Position numbers and translations under genes: made by a program | Assembly: GCF_965278975.1 (NCBI RefSeq) | Contig: NZ_OZ257126.1 | Span: forward strand, 2,418,001-2,482,000 | Source of the DNA: Ferrovibrio sp965278975 | Lineage (GTDB): Bacteria > Pseudomonadota > Alphaproteobacteria > Ferrovibrionales > Ferrovibrionaceae | Length of the DNA: 64,000 nucleotides | Direction: 5' to 3' | The notes under the pieces: generated by a model | Databases searched by the model: none | Told to the model about the DNA's origin: nothing | What the model saw: the letters and a program-made list of their open reading frames with translations, nothing else | In this document: piece after piece, positions 33,202 to 44,200 of the stretch | How the letters are laid out: each line of letters starts with the position of its first letter | Position numbering within the stretch: position 1 is the stretch's first letter

Positions 33202-36200
33202 ATGTTGGATGTGGTTGCAAATATCCCTACAGGCGTAAATGGGGCGGAAACCTCTGCTCTTAAGGAAAAGCTAGAGCGTGCCCGCACAGAGCTTCTGGAT
33301 CTTTCCACGCGCAATAGATTGATCAGCACGCCGCGCGGTACAAAAGCCAAGCAGATTGAAATTATTGATGAATTGAGTTCAGAAATCTTCCGGCTGCTGG
33401 TGAACGATGGCAAAGCCCTCACCTTTCTCCCGGGGCGCAAAGCCGCCGGTGCCGCGACAACCGGTGAGGATGATGAAATCGACGAGATTTCCGAACTGGC
33501 GCAGCCTGAGGATGAGGCCGTCGATGCTCGTGGTGTAGCTTCGCGGCATGGTGATACGAAGCTGCAGACACGGCTAACTTCAGAGGGACTGCAAAAACGC
33601 CTGCTGGACCTCTACCTAGATGCCAAGACCCTCCAAGAAGAACAGGGTGTTAACATCCTGTATCTGGCGCTTGGCATGTTGAAATGGTTCGAAGACGAGA
33701 AATCAGACAAGGAGCGTTTTGCCCCATTGATCTTGTTGCCTGTTGCCCTTGATCGAGGTTCAGCGGGAGAGCGATTCAAATTGCGTTGGCTCCAGGAAGA
33801 GCCGGCCGCCAATCTGTCGCTGGGTGCTCTGATGAAGCGGCAGTTTGGGCTAGAACTGCCGCAATTCACAGAGGGCGACGAGGCATTCGATCCATCCACC
33901 TATCTCGAAAGGGTTGCCGCTTCTATTTCGGGCCAGCCGCGTTGGTCGGTATTGGAGAACGATACTGTCCTTGGCCTCTTCTCCTTCGCCAAGTTTCTCA
34001 TGTACCGTGACCTGGAGTTGGACATTTGGCCGGCCGGGCTTGGCATTGCCGACAGCCCGATAGTGTCTGGCCTGTTAGGGCAAGGCTTCAAGCCTGGCGA
34101 AGGCTTGATCGGGGAGGACGAACCGGTCGACCCCCACATCGATCCCGAGAATTTGGTTCATGTCGTTGATGCCGACAGTTCGCAGACGCTGGCTGTGCAT
34201 GAGGTTCGCCGGGGACGCGACATGGTCATCCAGGGACCACCAGGCACGGGAAAGTCCCAGACAATCGCAAATGTCATCGCGTCCGCTGTTTATGACGGCA
34301 AGACGGTGCTGTTTGTAGCCGAGAAGATGGCGGCATTGGAGGTGGTCAAGCGCCGTCTCGATGCCAATGGCATTGGCGACATTTGCCTTGAACTCCATAG
34401 CAACAAGGCCAATAAACGCTTTCTGCTGGAAGAACTGCGGCGGACGTGGGATTTAGGTAAACCCAGCGGCGCGGAAGATGGCGCGCTGATTCGACAGCTA
34501 CGTCAGAACCGTGACAAGCTGAATGAACATGTATCGCGGTTGCATCGGCAGCAGCAGCCATGTGGGCTCAGTCCGTATCAGGTTATCGGTCATCTGGTGC
34601 GTCTCCGACAGACCAACGATGGGCCGGCAAAGGCAACGCTTGTCAAACCGGAAACTTGGTCCCGTCCCGAGCGTCAGGAGCGGGAGCTGCAGTTGAGGGA
34701 TTTGGCGGGACGTATCGAAGATATCGGCCCGCCCTCCCTACATCCCTGGCGCCACGCCCGTATTCCAGCCATTACGCCCATGGATGTAGAGCGGATGGTG
34801 GTTCGGTTGCGCGATCTTCAGGCGGGCTATAAGCGATTCGAAACGACGAGCGGGCAGTTATGTGATCTGCTGGAGACCACTGGGCCAGACTGCTTGGCAG
34901 AAGTTGAAAATATCGTCACGCAAGCCCGGCGGGTCGCAGCAGCTCCAGCGGTTGACCCAACCGCTATAACGGACGAGGTGTGGATCGCGCAGCAAACGCA
35001 TCTGGTATCATTGGTGGGCAGTGGGGAAAAAGTCAGCGCGCTGCTAGCCGAACTGGCAATGACCATTACGGATATAGCGCGCGATCAGGATTTCGCTGCG
35101 GCTGATGCGATTCTCAATAGATACCGTACTGGTTGGTTGATCGCGCGAGAGCCTGCCTACGCAGTAGCGAGAACCGCAATAGCGATTTTCATAGAGCATC
35201 TGAATGGACTGAAAGCTGCTCTAGAATTGCAGTATCCGATGACATTGGCCTCTGCGTACTCTTTGTTGCAGATTGTCGAGCGTGTGGCGGCGGCTCCTCC
35301 GTTCGATACGGAAGCCATGCTAAACGATGTTTGGAGGAATCGAGTAGCGGATATCGCCGACCTGGTGGAAGCGGGCCGCGCTTATAGTGACCAGAGACGG
35401 GAGCTTGACGATATCTTCACAGCGACCGCCTGGGATACCGATATGAAGGCGGCTCGGCAGCACTTGGCCACCCATGCCACAAGTTTCCTCCGGTTCCTGA
35501 ACGGGAATTTCAAACGAGCAAAGATGCTTGTGAATTCCGTATTGGCGACAGCCACACCGATGCAGATTAGTGAACAACTTAAGCAGTTGGACAAGTTAAT
35601 AGCCAATCAAAAAACTCTGGCTCGTCTCGCAGCGGATGACGACCTGGGGCGGAAGGCCTTCGGGTCGCTATGGCGCCGAGAACGCTCGGACTGGCTGGCG
35701 CTTGAAAAGATTGTCACATGGTCGCAAGGCAATGGGCTGAGCGATCTATCCGCCGAAATCAGAAGAGTTGTTGCCACCACAAAAGCACATGTGATTTTGA
35801 GCCTTGCGCGTCCCGTGGAGCGTGCAGTCGTCGAACTGAAGTCGAGCGTGGGCGAGTTGATCGTTAGGTTGCAGCAGTTGGCACCAGCGGCGTTCCCCGT
35901 CGAAGCCCTTGATGATATTGACCTGGCGGTATTGGGCAAGGATCTAGGTAACTTGGATCATGCCGCAGAAACCTTGGCTCGCATTTTCGCCAAAGCGCCA
36001 CATTCCTTAGAGGGGCAACGCTATGTATTGGAGCGGTTGAAGGAACTGCGGGGTGAGGCCGCAAAGCTTGAAGTGGCGGTAGAACCTGAAGGGCCACTTT
36101 TGGGTCAAAAGGTGTTTGGCACCTGCTGGAAAGGTGAAAACTCGGATTGGACACATCTGCGTAAGATAGTCGAATGGGCTAAAGGCAATGGATCGGACCT

Positions 36201-38820
36201 GCAGGCACTGGTCATTCACAAGGCCATTGGGCGGAGTGTCGACCAGGCTCATATTGGTGTTCTGGCCGAGGATCTTTCCGGAATGGTACCCACATTGGTG
36301 GGGAATGCTGACCAGGAATTCCGATATCTCTCTCTGGATCGAAAAACAGCTTTCGGAACCGAGGACGTGTCCCGCATCAAGGTGGATGCTGTTGTCAGCC
36401 AGATCGGACTTTGGATCGACCATGCCGAGGATCTCAGCAAATGGACGGCCTATGCTGCGAAGGCCAGATTGGCCCGTGAGGCCGGGCTGGCCGATCTTGT
36501 TAATAGACTTGAGGATGACCGCCTGAATGCACGGTCTGTGCTCCCTGAGTTCGAGATGTCGTATTATGAAGCGTTGTTCAATTGGATGGTTCAGGACGAT
36601 CCTGAACTGGCTCGATTCGATGGTGATGGCCACACCCGAATGGCCGAAGAGTTCGGCCGCCTGGATCAAAAGCGTATCCATTTGGCGCGCCGGGAAGTGG
36701 CAGCTGTCCATCACCAGCGCATCCCCCGGCAGGAGGGTGGGGCTGGTCCAATCGGTGCACTGAAAGGCGAGATTGTCAAACGCCGTAATCACATGCCAAT
36801 TCGCCAACTCATGAAAAGAGCTGGCCCTGCCATCCAGGCGCTGAAGCCAGTCTTCATGATGAGTCCGCTATCCGTGGCGCAGTTCCTGGAACCAGGTAGC
36901 CTTACCTTCGACATACTTGTCGTTGACGAGGCCTCGCAGATACAGCCCGTGGACGCTATTGGCGCCATTGCCCGCTGCCGGCAAATCGTCGTTGTTGGCG
37001 ACGATAAGCAGCTTCCGCCGACCCGCTTTTTTGACAAGATGTTGGCTGGAGCGGATGAAGACGAGGATGAAACGACAACCAAGGTTGCCGATGTCGAGAG
37101 CATTCTTGGTCTCTGCGTATCCAAAGGTTTGCCGCAGCGGATGTTGCGCTGGCACTACCGCAGTCGGCATCAGTCTTTAATCGCGATCTCGAATCGCGAG
37201 TTCTACGAAAACAAGCTCTACATTGTGCCCAGCCCATACACTGCGGAAGCAGGCATGGGCTTGCGATTTCATTATTTGCCCCATGCTACCTATGACAGCG
37301 GGGGCACATCCACCAATATCGAAGAGGCAAAAGAAGTCGCCAAAGCAATTATACAGCATGCCCGCAGCCACCCCGACCTGTCATTAGGTGTCGCAACCTT
37401 CTCCACAAAGCAGAGGCGGGCGGTTCTGGACGAGGTAGAAAGGCTGCGGCGTTTGAACCCTGACACCGAGCATTATTTCTCGGCCCATCCCGCTGAACCT
37501 TTCTTCATTAAAAACCTGGAGAACGTTCAAGGCGACGAACGCGACGTGATCTTCATTTCCGTCGGCTACGGCAAGAACGCCCAGGGTTATATGAGTATGA
37601 GTTTCGGCCCTCTGAACCGGGACGGCGGTGAGCGCCGACTGAATGTATTGATAAGTAGAGCTAAAAGACGCTGCGAGGTATTCTCCTCTATTACTGATGA
37701 TGACATCGACTTGGAGCGCGCGAAGGGCAAGGGAGTCTTTTCCTTCAAGCTATTCTTACATTTCGCGCGTACCGGTAATCTCAGCCTCGGTCACAAAACC
37801 GACCGAGAACATGACAGTGTGTTCGAGGAACAAGTGGCCAATGCCCTGAAAGCTAACGGTTACAATGTCCATGCACAGGTTGGGTTGGCTGGATTTTTCA
37901 TTGATCTCGCGGTGGCCGATTTTGACCGGCCGGGTCGCTATGTCTTAGGCATAGAGTGTGATGGTGCCGCGTATCATAGCTCGCGCTCCGCCCGCGATCG
38001 CGACCGCCTGCGCCAATCGGTGCTGGAGGACCATGGCTGGATCATTCATCGCATCTGGAGCACTGATTGGTTCAATAGGCCGCAGCAGCAATTGGCAAAG
38101 GCCATCGCTGCTATTGAAGCCGCCAAGGAGGAATTGAGCGCTCGTGAAGGCGCAGCCCACCAAAACGCCAGAGCCGTTCCGATTGAAATCGTGACTGTAG
38201 AACGAGAGCATGTCACCGAAATCGGATTGCAGCATGTCGGCGCCGCTATCGATGAGAACGGTGCTTCTCTGGCGGTTCCGTATATCCAAGCTATACTTAC
38301 TGCGCCGACCCATCTTGAACTGCATGATGTGCCGTCGGGAATGATGGAAGAACTGGTGACGCAGATCGTCACTGCGGAAGGCCCTATCCACCTAGATGAA
38401 ATGGTGATCCGGCTTCGCGAACATTGGGGATTGCTGCGCGCGGGTAATCGTATTCGACAGGCTATCGCGCGAGGTGTCGATATCGCCGTAAAGTCAGGCC
38501 GTCTGTCTAAAGATGGAGAATTCTACTCTATCCCGGGGGCAGAAATCAGAGTTAGGGACAGAGGTGACGCCCTGTCCCTAACTCTCCGCAAGCCCGAGAT
38601 ACTGCCGCCAGCGGAAATTCAGAAGGCGGTTATTACTTTTGTCGCCGCTCACCTAGGGGCGACGGAAGAAGAAGCTATTATCGGCACATCTCGACTTTTC
38701 GGCTTCAAGGCGACCAGCGCCCAACTCAAACAAGTCATCGTCGGAGTGATTGCTGCAGCTGAACAGGATGGTCATCTCGTTCGGCAGAGTGGATTGCTGC
38801 GAATTCCATCTCAAAGCTGA
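33202..38820 (+). CDS. DUF4011-SF1 helicase-Vsr-like nuclease-DUF3320 protein (Hhe-type)
   Basis: A 1872-aa multidomain protein. The N-terminus (LDLSTRNRLISTPR) is DUF4011. The SF1 helicase has Walker A GPPGTGKSQT near residue 346 and, after a long insert, Walker B VVDEASQ near 1242 with VVVGDDKQLPPT, then C-terminal motifs ENVQGDERDVIF and LNVLISRAKRR. A Vsr/DUF559-type nuclease follows (about 1540-1620; FIDLAVADF, IECDGAAYH, RDRLRQSVLEDHGW), then a DUF3320-like C-terminus. This order matches the single-gene helicase-endonuclease antiphage system reported as hhe, as I recall it. No partner gene is needed in that system. Base composition is lower in G/C than the flanks. Confidence 0.85.
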   Translation: MLDVVANIPTGVNGAETSALKEKLERARTELLDLSTRNRLISTPRGTKAKQIEIIDELSSEIFRLLVNDGKALTFLPGRKAAGAATTGEDDEIDEISELAQPEDEAVDARGVASRHGDTKLQTRLTSEGLQKRLLDLYLDAKTLQEEQGVNILYLALGMLKWFEDEKSDKERFAPLILLPVALDRGSAGERFKLRWLQEEPAANLSLGALMKRQFGLELPQFTEGDEAFDPSTYLERVAASISGQPRWSVLENDTVLGLFSFAKFLMYRDLELDIWPAGLGIADSPIVSGLLGQGFKPGEGLIGEDEPVDPHIDPENLVHVVDADSSQTLAVHEVRRGRDMVIQGPPGTGKSQTIANVIASAVYDGKTVLFVAEKMAALEVVKRRLDANGIGDICLELHSNKANKRFLLEELRRTWDLGKPSGAEDGALIRQLRQNRDKLNEHVSRLHRQQQPCGLSPYQVIGHLVRLRQTNDGPAKATLVKPETWSRPERQERELQLRDLAGRIEDIGPPSLHPWRHARIPAITPMDVERMVVRLRDLQAGYKRFETTSGQLCDLLETTGPDCLAEVENIVTQARRVAAAPAVDPTAITDEVWIAQQTHLVSLVGSGEKVSALLAELAMTITDIARDQDFAAADAILNRYRTGWLIAREPAYAVARTAIAIFIEHLNGLKAALELQYPMTLASAYSLLQIVERVAAAPPFDTEAMLNDVWRNRVADIADLVEAGRAYSDQRRELDDIFTATAWDTDMKAARQHLATHATSFLRFLNGNFKRAKMLVNSVLATATPMQISEQLKQLDKLIANQKTLARLAADDDLGRKAFGSLWRRERSDWLALEKIVTWSQGNGLSDLSAEIRRVVATTKAHVILSLARPVERAVVELKSSVGELIVRLQQLAPAAFPVEALDDIDLAVLGKDLGNLDHAAETLARIFAKAPHSLEGQRYVLERLKELRGEAAKLEVAVEPEGPLLGQKVFGTCWKGENSDWTHLRKIVEWAKGNGSDLQALVIHKAIGRSVDQAHIGVLAEDLSGMVPTLVGNADQEFRYLSLDRKTAFGTEDVSRIKVDAVVSQIGLWIDHAEDLSKWTAYAAKARLAREAGLADLVNRLEDDRLNARSVLPEFEMSYYEALFNWMVQDDPELARFDGDGHTRMAEEFGRLDQKRIHLARREVAAVHHQRIPRQEGGAGPIGALKGEIVKRRNHMPIRQLMKRAGPAIQALKPVFMMSPLSVAQFLEPGSLTFDILVVDEASQIQPVDAIGAIARCRQIVVVGDDKQLPPTRFFDKMLAGADEDEDETTTKVADVESILGLCVSKGLPQRMLRWHYRSRHQSLIAISNREFYENKLYIVPSPYTAEAGMGLRFHYLPHATYDSGGTSTNIEEAKEVAKAIIQHARSHPDLSLGVATFSTKQRRAVLDEVERLRRLNPDTEHYFSAHPAEPFFIKNLENVQGDERDVIFISVGYGKNAQGYMSMSFGPLNRDGGERRLNVLISRAKRRCEVFSSITDDDIDLERAKGKGVFSFKLFLHFARTGNLSLGHKTDREHDSVFEEQVANALKANGYNVHAQVGLAGFFIDLAVADFDRPGRYVLGIECDGAAYHSSRSARDRDRLRQSVLEDHGWIIHRIWSTDWFNRPQQQLAKAIAAIEAAKEELSAREGAAHQNARAVPIEIVTVEREHVTEIGLQHVGAAIDENGASLAVPYIQAILTAPTHLELHDVPSGMMEELVTQIVTAEGPIHLDEMVIRLREHWGLLRAGNRIRQAIARGVDIAVKSGRLSKDGEFYSIPGAEIRVRDRGDALSLTLRKPEILPPAEIQKAVITFVAAHLGATEEEAIIGTSRLFGFKATSAQLKQVIVGVIAAAEQDGHLVRQSGLLRIPSQS

Positions 38821-39060
38821 TTGTCATCGGTGTTGATGTGACTGTTTCCGATTCGACGTCACTCCGCCCTTGGAAATAATGAGATGTTGTTTGCAATGTG
38901 AGCGTAGCGATATGTAGGCAGAAAATGGCCACTGAGTACGAAGCGAGAAAAATCTACTGAGTGAATTGAGGTGGTGGAAAGGGGAGGCGAGTATCGACTT
39001 TCGCACAAGCAACGGCAAGGCGTGAAGGATGAATCAAGGAAAATCTATTGGAGACACAGC

Positions 39061-39894
39061 ATGAGTACGCTTTACAAATACATAAAGCACCCAAATGACG
39101 TGAGATACATTCTTCAAGGACAGCTGAAATTTACGCCCATTCCGGAGCTCAACGATCCGTCTGAGCTGATTCCCGATATGTTACGGGAAGACTTTGTTGC
39201 GTCGCTTAAGCATATGCGAGACGTCGGGTTTAGTGACGAGGATATGATCTACCTGGCCCAGCAGGCGGCCGTGCTTACAAGGCTCGCGCCGGATCATATG
39301 GTGATTGGAATGCCTAGCTCGAAAGAGCAGGCAACTGCTACAATCCGAAATATAAAAATCTATGAAAATATTGATGAAATGGAGCGTAGGCATTGCGCGG
39401 CAACAGCGACAATTGCCTCGAAAGTAGGCCTCCTGTGCCTCACGCGACGTTACGACTCATTGCCAATGTGGGCTCACTATGCTGAGCAAGCGAAAGGTCT
39501 GGTTGTCGAGTTTTGTGACTTAGACCAAATTTTCAAAGGCGATAAAACAGGAGTGCTGAACCAACTCGCAGATGTCCGGTATGATCGCGAAGAATATGGC
39601 GTCACCTATGTACCAAAGACCCATGACGCCATATTCTTATCAAAGTTTAAGGATTGGAGTTATGAAGATGAGGTTCGGATTATTCGGCCATTCGACGAGT
39701 GCCGCGAAAAAGTGGTGAATGGCAAGGTTTTGCACATTCACCAAGTGCCCAAGAAGCACATCAAGCGCGTTATTTTAGGTTGGCATATAAAGCCAAATGA
39801 GGCTTCCGAGATTATAGATCTGGTGAGATCAGAAAATACTGACGTTAAGGTGGTTCGTGCTCAAATACACCGCGGCCGTGTCCGTATAGAATAA
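39061..39894 (+). CDS. DUF2971 domain protein
   Basis: A 277-aa protein of the DUF2971 family: LYKYIKHPNDVRYILQGQLKFTPIPELNDPSE, GLLCLTRRYDSLPMWAHYAEQAKGLVVEF and FKDWSYEDEVRII are the typical blocks. The function is not known; members occur often in defence and mobile regions. ATG 39061 follows GGAG at 7 bases. It lies 240 bases after the helicase-nuclease, so joint function is possible but not shown. Confidence 0.85.
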   Translation: MSTLYKYIKHPNDVRYILQGQLKFTPIPELNDPSELIPDMLREDFVASLKHMRDVGFSDEDMIYLAQQAAVLTRLAPDHMVIGMPSSKEQATATIRNIKIYENIDEMERRHCAATATIASKVGLLCLTRRYDSLPMWAHYAEQAKGLVVEFCDLDQIFKGDKTGVLNQLADVRYDREEYGVTYVPKTHDAIFLSKFKDWSYEDEVRIIRPFDECREKVVNGKVLHIHQVPKKHIKRVILGWHIKPNEASEIIDLVRSENTDVKVVRAQIHRGRVRIE

Positions 39895-40538
39895 AAATCC
39901 CTATTTGGTCCTACCTATTGACTATGGTCAAAGCTGATCTTTCTAGTGAGTTTGAATCTATTTAGTAGAAAGTGTGCAAAATGTACTCAGTCCTGAGGGC
40001 AAATCGGCGATAATTTACTCTATGCGGTTTGTGAGCAGGCGGGGAAATAGAGCATGGGGAAGCAAATAGAGATTTGGTGGCTGAACAAATCGGCTCGTGA
40101 TTATGCCGATTTTCTACCAGCCTAAGATTTCTCAATGCTGAAGCATCGCAGTCATTATTCCCATGCAATGCGAGGTCCGAGAGGAAAGATAACTTCTGTC
40201 GTTTGCCGGCTCAGCGTTTCGAAGCGAAGCGCATTGCTCGATTAGCAGTATACATCATTGGGATTATTCATTTTCCATTCTATGGCTTGAACGTTTACCA
40301 ACTTGCCTGCTTCGGCGACAAATGGGCTTGGGAGAGCCGGTCATCTGGGGATGGGGGCATTTCCAACTTCCACATTTTTCTATTCTCATTCTCCCGGCAA
40401 AACCTAGGCCTACAGAGTTTAGTGGGAGCGGAGCCGGGACCCCTCCAAGCCCCGCTCCCGGGTGGCGGCAGAAGGGACGCTGCCGCCTGCCATCATCGTG
40501 TGTCAGCGTCGATGATGGCCGTCTCATCGTTTAGTCGG
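39895..40538. other. Intergenic region between DUF2971 and the metal genes
   Basis: About 640 bases without a supported gene. The left two thirds are A/T-rich like the island; the last 150 bases return to high G/C and contain two hairpins (listed separately). The composition change near 40300-40400 may mark a junction of separately acquired segments. Confidence 0.5.
40424..40487. terminator. Two consecutive hairpins between convergent genes
   Basis: GGGAGCGG (40424-40431) pairs with CCGCTCCC (40452-40459), and GGCGGCAG (40464-40471) pairs with CTGCCGCC (40480-40487). They lie between the convergent DUF2971 gene and the metal operon and may stop transcription. There is no clear T-run on either strand. 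Confidence 0.35.
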
Positions 40539-40979
40539 TCACAGTTCAAACTGGCCGACAGTCAAGGTGATCAGCTTTTTCCGGCCATCGGCGAAATCTA
40601 GACAGCCCTGCACAGTCTCGCCATACATCAGGTCACGACTCAGGCCGATCAGCCTGATCCAAGCAGTGTCTTCAAGATCGAGGGTTTCACCCGGCCGGAT
40701 TGGCAAGGAGCCCATTGGGACCGCACGGACAGGAGAAACCTTAACTTCGATCCTGCTCCCGGAGGCGAACTCTGCATGCAGCCCCAGAAACTGCCGCGTG
40801 CCGCTGCCCTGGTTCTCCAAACGCAGACGCGCTATGGCGTCCCCGCCACTGCGGCCAGGCTCGACATAAGGATGCGTCACAACGATGGTGCCGATCTCGT
40901 CCTGATGTGCATGAGCAGGCCGGTACATCAGCGCGCCAACGAACAACGCCGCGCCGCAAAGCAGCCAAGCCAGTCGCAT
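40539..40979 (-). CDS. PCu(A)C-like periplasmic copper protein
   Basis: A 146-aa secreted protein with a Sec signal peptide (cleavage after PAHAH). The beta-sandwich pattern (VVTHPYVEPGRSGGDAIARLRLENQG, IEVKVSPVRAVPMGSLPIRPGETLDLE, then GLSRDLMYGETVQGCLDFADG) resembles copper chaperones of the PCu(A)C/DUF461 type. The usual His/Met copper motif is incomplete, so metal binding is uncertain. ATG 40979 follows GCAGGGCG. It is the last gene of the Czc-type operon. A paralogue lies at 60286. Confidence 0.6.
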   Translation of the reverse strand: MRLAWLLCGAALFVGALMYRPAHAHQDEIGTIVVTHPYVEPGRSGGDAIARLRLENQGSGTRQFLGLHAEFASGSRIEVKVSPVRAVPMGSLPIRPGETLDLEDTAWIRLIGLSRDLMYGETVQGCLDFADGRKKLITLTVGQFEL

Positions 40980-40998
40980 CAGATCAACGCCCTGCAAG

Positions 40999-41238
40999 TT
41001 AATCCAAGTCATCTTGCCACCTATGCCGGGGGCCGCGAACGCCCTTGGCGCCCGGCTCGCGGTCATGATCCTGGTGCAGTGCCTTGGCAATGCATTCTTC
41101 AAATGGCTTCGTTTGCTCCGTGAGACCTTTTGCCCTGCATTCCCGGCGTAAGCTTTCCTGATATTGCTCCGTTGTATAACCGCACCCGCCCAGTCCGATG
41201 ACGGCAGTGAGAAGCATGACAGCTGAGGTTGTATTCAT
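40999..41238 (-). CDS. Small lipoprotein
   Basis: A 79-aa predicted lipoprotein with signal segment and lipobox LGGC (Cys19). The rest (two Cys at RRECRAKG and EECIAKALHQ) is short and unrecognised. GGAGG precedes the ATG. It sits between the RND pump and the PCu(A)C-like gene. The lspA gene nearby would process it. Confidence 0.7.
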   Translation of the reverse strand: MNTTSAVMLLTAVIGLGGCGYTTEQYQESLRRECRAKGLTEQTKPFEECIAKALHQDHDREPGAKGVRGPRHRWQDDLD

Positions 41239-41247
41239 AGATGCCTC

Positions 41248-44200
41248 CTATTCTGACGGATGTCCGTGTGGCGCATGGACATCTACCTCATCGACTTCAT
41301 CATCGATTTGACGGCGGCCCGCGCCAAATCGTGCGTAAAGCGCAGGTAAGACCAACAGGGTCAGGATGGTGGAACTGATCAGGCCACCAATGACGACCGT
41401 GGCAATCGGGCGCTGAACTTCGGCACCAGTGCCTGTGGCAATGGCCATTGGCACAAAGCCGAGGGAGGCCACCAGTGCCGTGATAAGCACCGGCCGCAGG
41501 CGGACTTCGGCACCCTCAATGACTGCGGCGATCTTCTCGACGCCCTCGGCCAGTTCCTGCTGGAACCGGGTTACCATCACCAGGCCGTTCAGCACGGCAA
41601 TCCCGCTGAGCGCGATGAAGCCGACGATGGCCGAGACCGATATCGGCATGCCGCGTAAAGCCAGCGCCAGGATGCCGCCAACGAGTGCAAAGGGAATGCC
41701 GCTGTAGACGATCAGCGAGTCCCGTACGCTCCCAAGCGCCATGAACAACAGGAAGAAGATGGCGGCGAAGCACAGCGGCACCACCAGGACCAAGGTGTCT
41801 CGGGCTGCCAGTAGATTCTCGTATTGCCCGCCCCAGCCCAGCCAGTAGCCAGACGGCAACTGCACCTGCGCGGCAATCCGCGCCTGGGCATCCTGCACCA
41901 CCGAGCCGATATCCCGGCCGCGCACGTTGGCCTGCACCACCACGCGCCGCTTGCCGTTCTCGCGGCTGATCTGGTTCGGCCCCTCGCTGATGGCGATATC
42001 GGCAAGCTGCCGCAGCGGGATGGTGATCGCCTGGTTGCTGTTGGGTAGAATCACCGGCACCGGCAGGTTGCGCAGCACCTCCAGGTCGCTGCGGGCGGCA
42101 TCGGACAGGCGCACCACAATATCGAAGCGCTTGTCGCCCTCGAACAGCACGCCCACCTCGTTGCCACCGATGGCGGTGGCGATGACATCCTGCACATCGG
42201 CGACCGACAGGCCGCGCCGGGCGATTTCGCGCTTCTTCAGGTTGATGTCGAGATACGGCAGACCGGCAGCCTGCTCGACCTTGACGTCACTGGCTCCCGG
42301 CACGCCGCGCATCACTGAAGCAACGGCATTGGCTGTTTCCAGCAGCGTGTCAAAATCGTCACCGTAGACCTTCACCGCGATATCCGAGCGGACACCGGCA
42401 ATGAGCTCGTTGAAGCGCATCTGGATCGGCTGGGTGAACTCATAGTTGTTCCCCGGCACCTGCTTCACTGCCCGCTCAATCTCGGCGACAAGTTCTGCCT
42501 TGGTCTTGCTCGGGTTCGGCCACTCCTTCTGCGGCTTCAGGATGATGAAGGTGTCCGAGACGTTCGGCGGCATCGGGTCAGCAGCCACTTCGGCAGTGCC
42601 CGTCTTGGCAAATACGGTCACAACTTCGGGGAAGCCGGAGACCGCCTTTTCGACGAGCAACTGCATCTTGGAGGACTGGTCCAGCGACGTGCTGGGGATG
42701 CGCATCGCATGCATGGCGATATCTTTTTCATCCAGTTGCGGAATGAACTCCTGCCCGAGCTGGGTCATGACCAGCAGGGACGCCGCAAACAACCCGGCTG
42801 CGGCGATACCCACCCGGCCCGGCATATGAACCACCTTCTCAAGGATGGCCCGATAGCGGGTCTGGGCGGCCACCATGAAGCGGCTTTCCTTCTCCTTGAC
42901 CGGGCCGCTCACGAACAGGGCAATCATGGCCGGGACAAAGGTCAGCGACAGCACGAAGGCACAGGCCAGTGCGATGATGACCGTCAGGGCCATGGGCTCG
43001 AACATCTTGCCCTCGACGCCCGTGAAGGTAAGCATCGGGACGTAGACGATGATGATGATGGCCTGGCCGAAGACAGACGGCTGAATCATCTCCTTCGAGG
43101 CGACCATCACCTCCAGCATACGTTCCCGCCGGGTCAGTACCCGCTTCAGCTCATGTTGCTTGTCCGCCAGGTGACGCAGACAGTTCTCAGCAATGATGAC
43201 GGCGCCATCGACAATCAACCCGAAGTCCAGCGCACCCAGGCTCATCAGGTTGGCGCTGATATGCCCTTTGAGCATGCCGGTCGCCGTCATCAGCATGGTG
43301 ATGGGAATAACGGCTGCGGTAATCAGCGCGGCACGGATATTGCCGAGGAACAGGAAAAGCACCACGACGACCAGCAGTGCGCCTTCGGCCAGGTTCTTCT
43401 CCACCGTGGCGACCGTAGCGTCCACCAGCTTTGTGCGGTTCAGCACCGGGGCTGCTTCCACGCCGGGCGGCAGGGAGGCGTTAATCTGGCTCAATTTCTT
43501 GTCGACGCTCTCGGCGACCGTGCGGCTGTTCCCACCAATCAGCATCATCGCAGTGCCGACCACGACTTCCTTGCCACCTGAGCTGCCGGAACCCGTGCGT
43601 AGCTCATGGCCGATGTCGATGGCGGCGACGTCACGAACATAGACCGGCACGCCATCACGGGTGGTGACGACGACCGCGCCGATGTCGTCGATGTTTTCCA
43701 GACGGCCATAGGAGCGGACGACCAGTCCTTCGCCATTCTGCTCCATGAAACCGGCGCCGATGGCCGTGTTGTTACGCTGAATGGCAGTGGACAGATCCGT
43801 GAGCGTCAGGCCCTGGGCAACGAGGCGGTCCAGCTTGGGCTGGATATGGAATTCCTTGGTGTAACCGCCGATAGAGTCGATACCGGCCACCCCCTGCACA
43901 CTGCGAAGCTGCGGCTTGACCAGCCAGTCCTGCACCGTGCGCAGATAAGTGACCTGCTTCATCTCGGTATCGAGGACTTCGCCTTCGGGCGTGCGGAAGG
44001 TGCCGTTCTTCTGCCAGCCGGGCTGGCCATCGGCCACGGCCTGGCGCGGCTCTTTGTAGCGCACGAGCCACATATAGACTTCACCTAGGCCAGTCGTGAT
44101 CGGGCCAAGTCGTGGCTCTACGCCCTCAGGCAGTCCCTCCTTCACCTCGGTCAGTCTCTCGCTCACCTGCTGGCGGGCGAAATAGACGTTCGTCTTCTCT

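Larger units (their letters stand above)
27069..40538. mobile_element. Integrative element (left end at tRNA-Gly; right end unresolved)
   Basis: The segment begins with a tRNA 3' fragment and a tyrosine integrase, carries excisionase-like, Rep-like and DUF927 genes, then a large antiphage-type helicase-nuclease and a DUF2971 gene, and is A/T-richer than both flanks. The right end is set here only by the change in composition and gene type before the metal genes. No second copy of the att fragment was seen up to 64000, so the element may extend through the metal-resistance region and beyond the window. Confidence 0.55.

Noticed and set aside
40203..40601. Open frame of 132 codons on the + strand
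   Set aside because: It runs through two hairpins and into the antisense of the PCu(A)C-like gene, with no domain and no ribosome site.
42709..43581. Open frame of 290 codons rich in His/Asp/Gln on the + strand
   Set aside because: Antisense of czcA; its odd composition is what antisense of membrane-protein codons gives.
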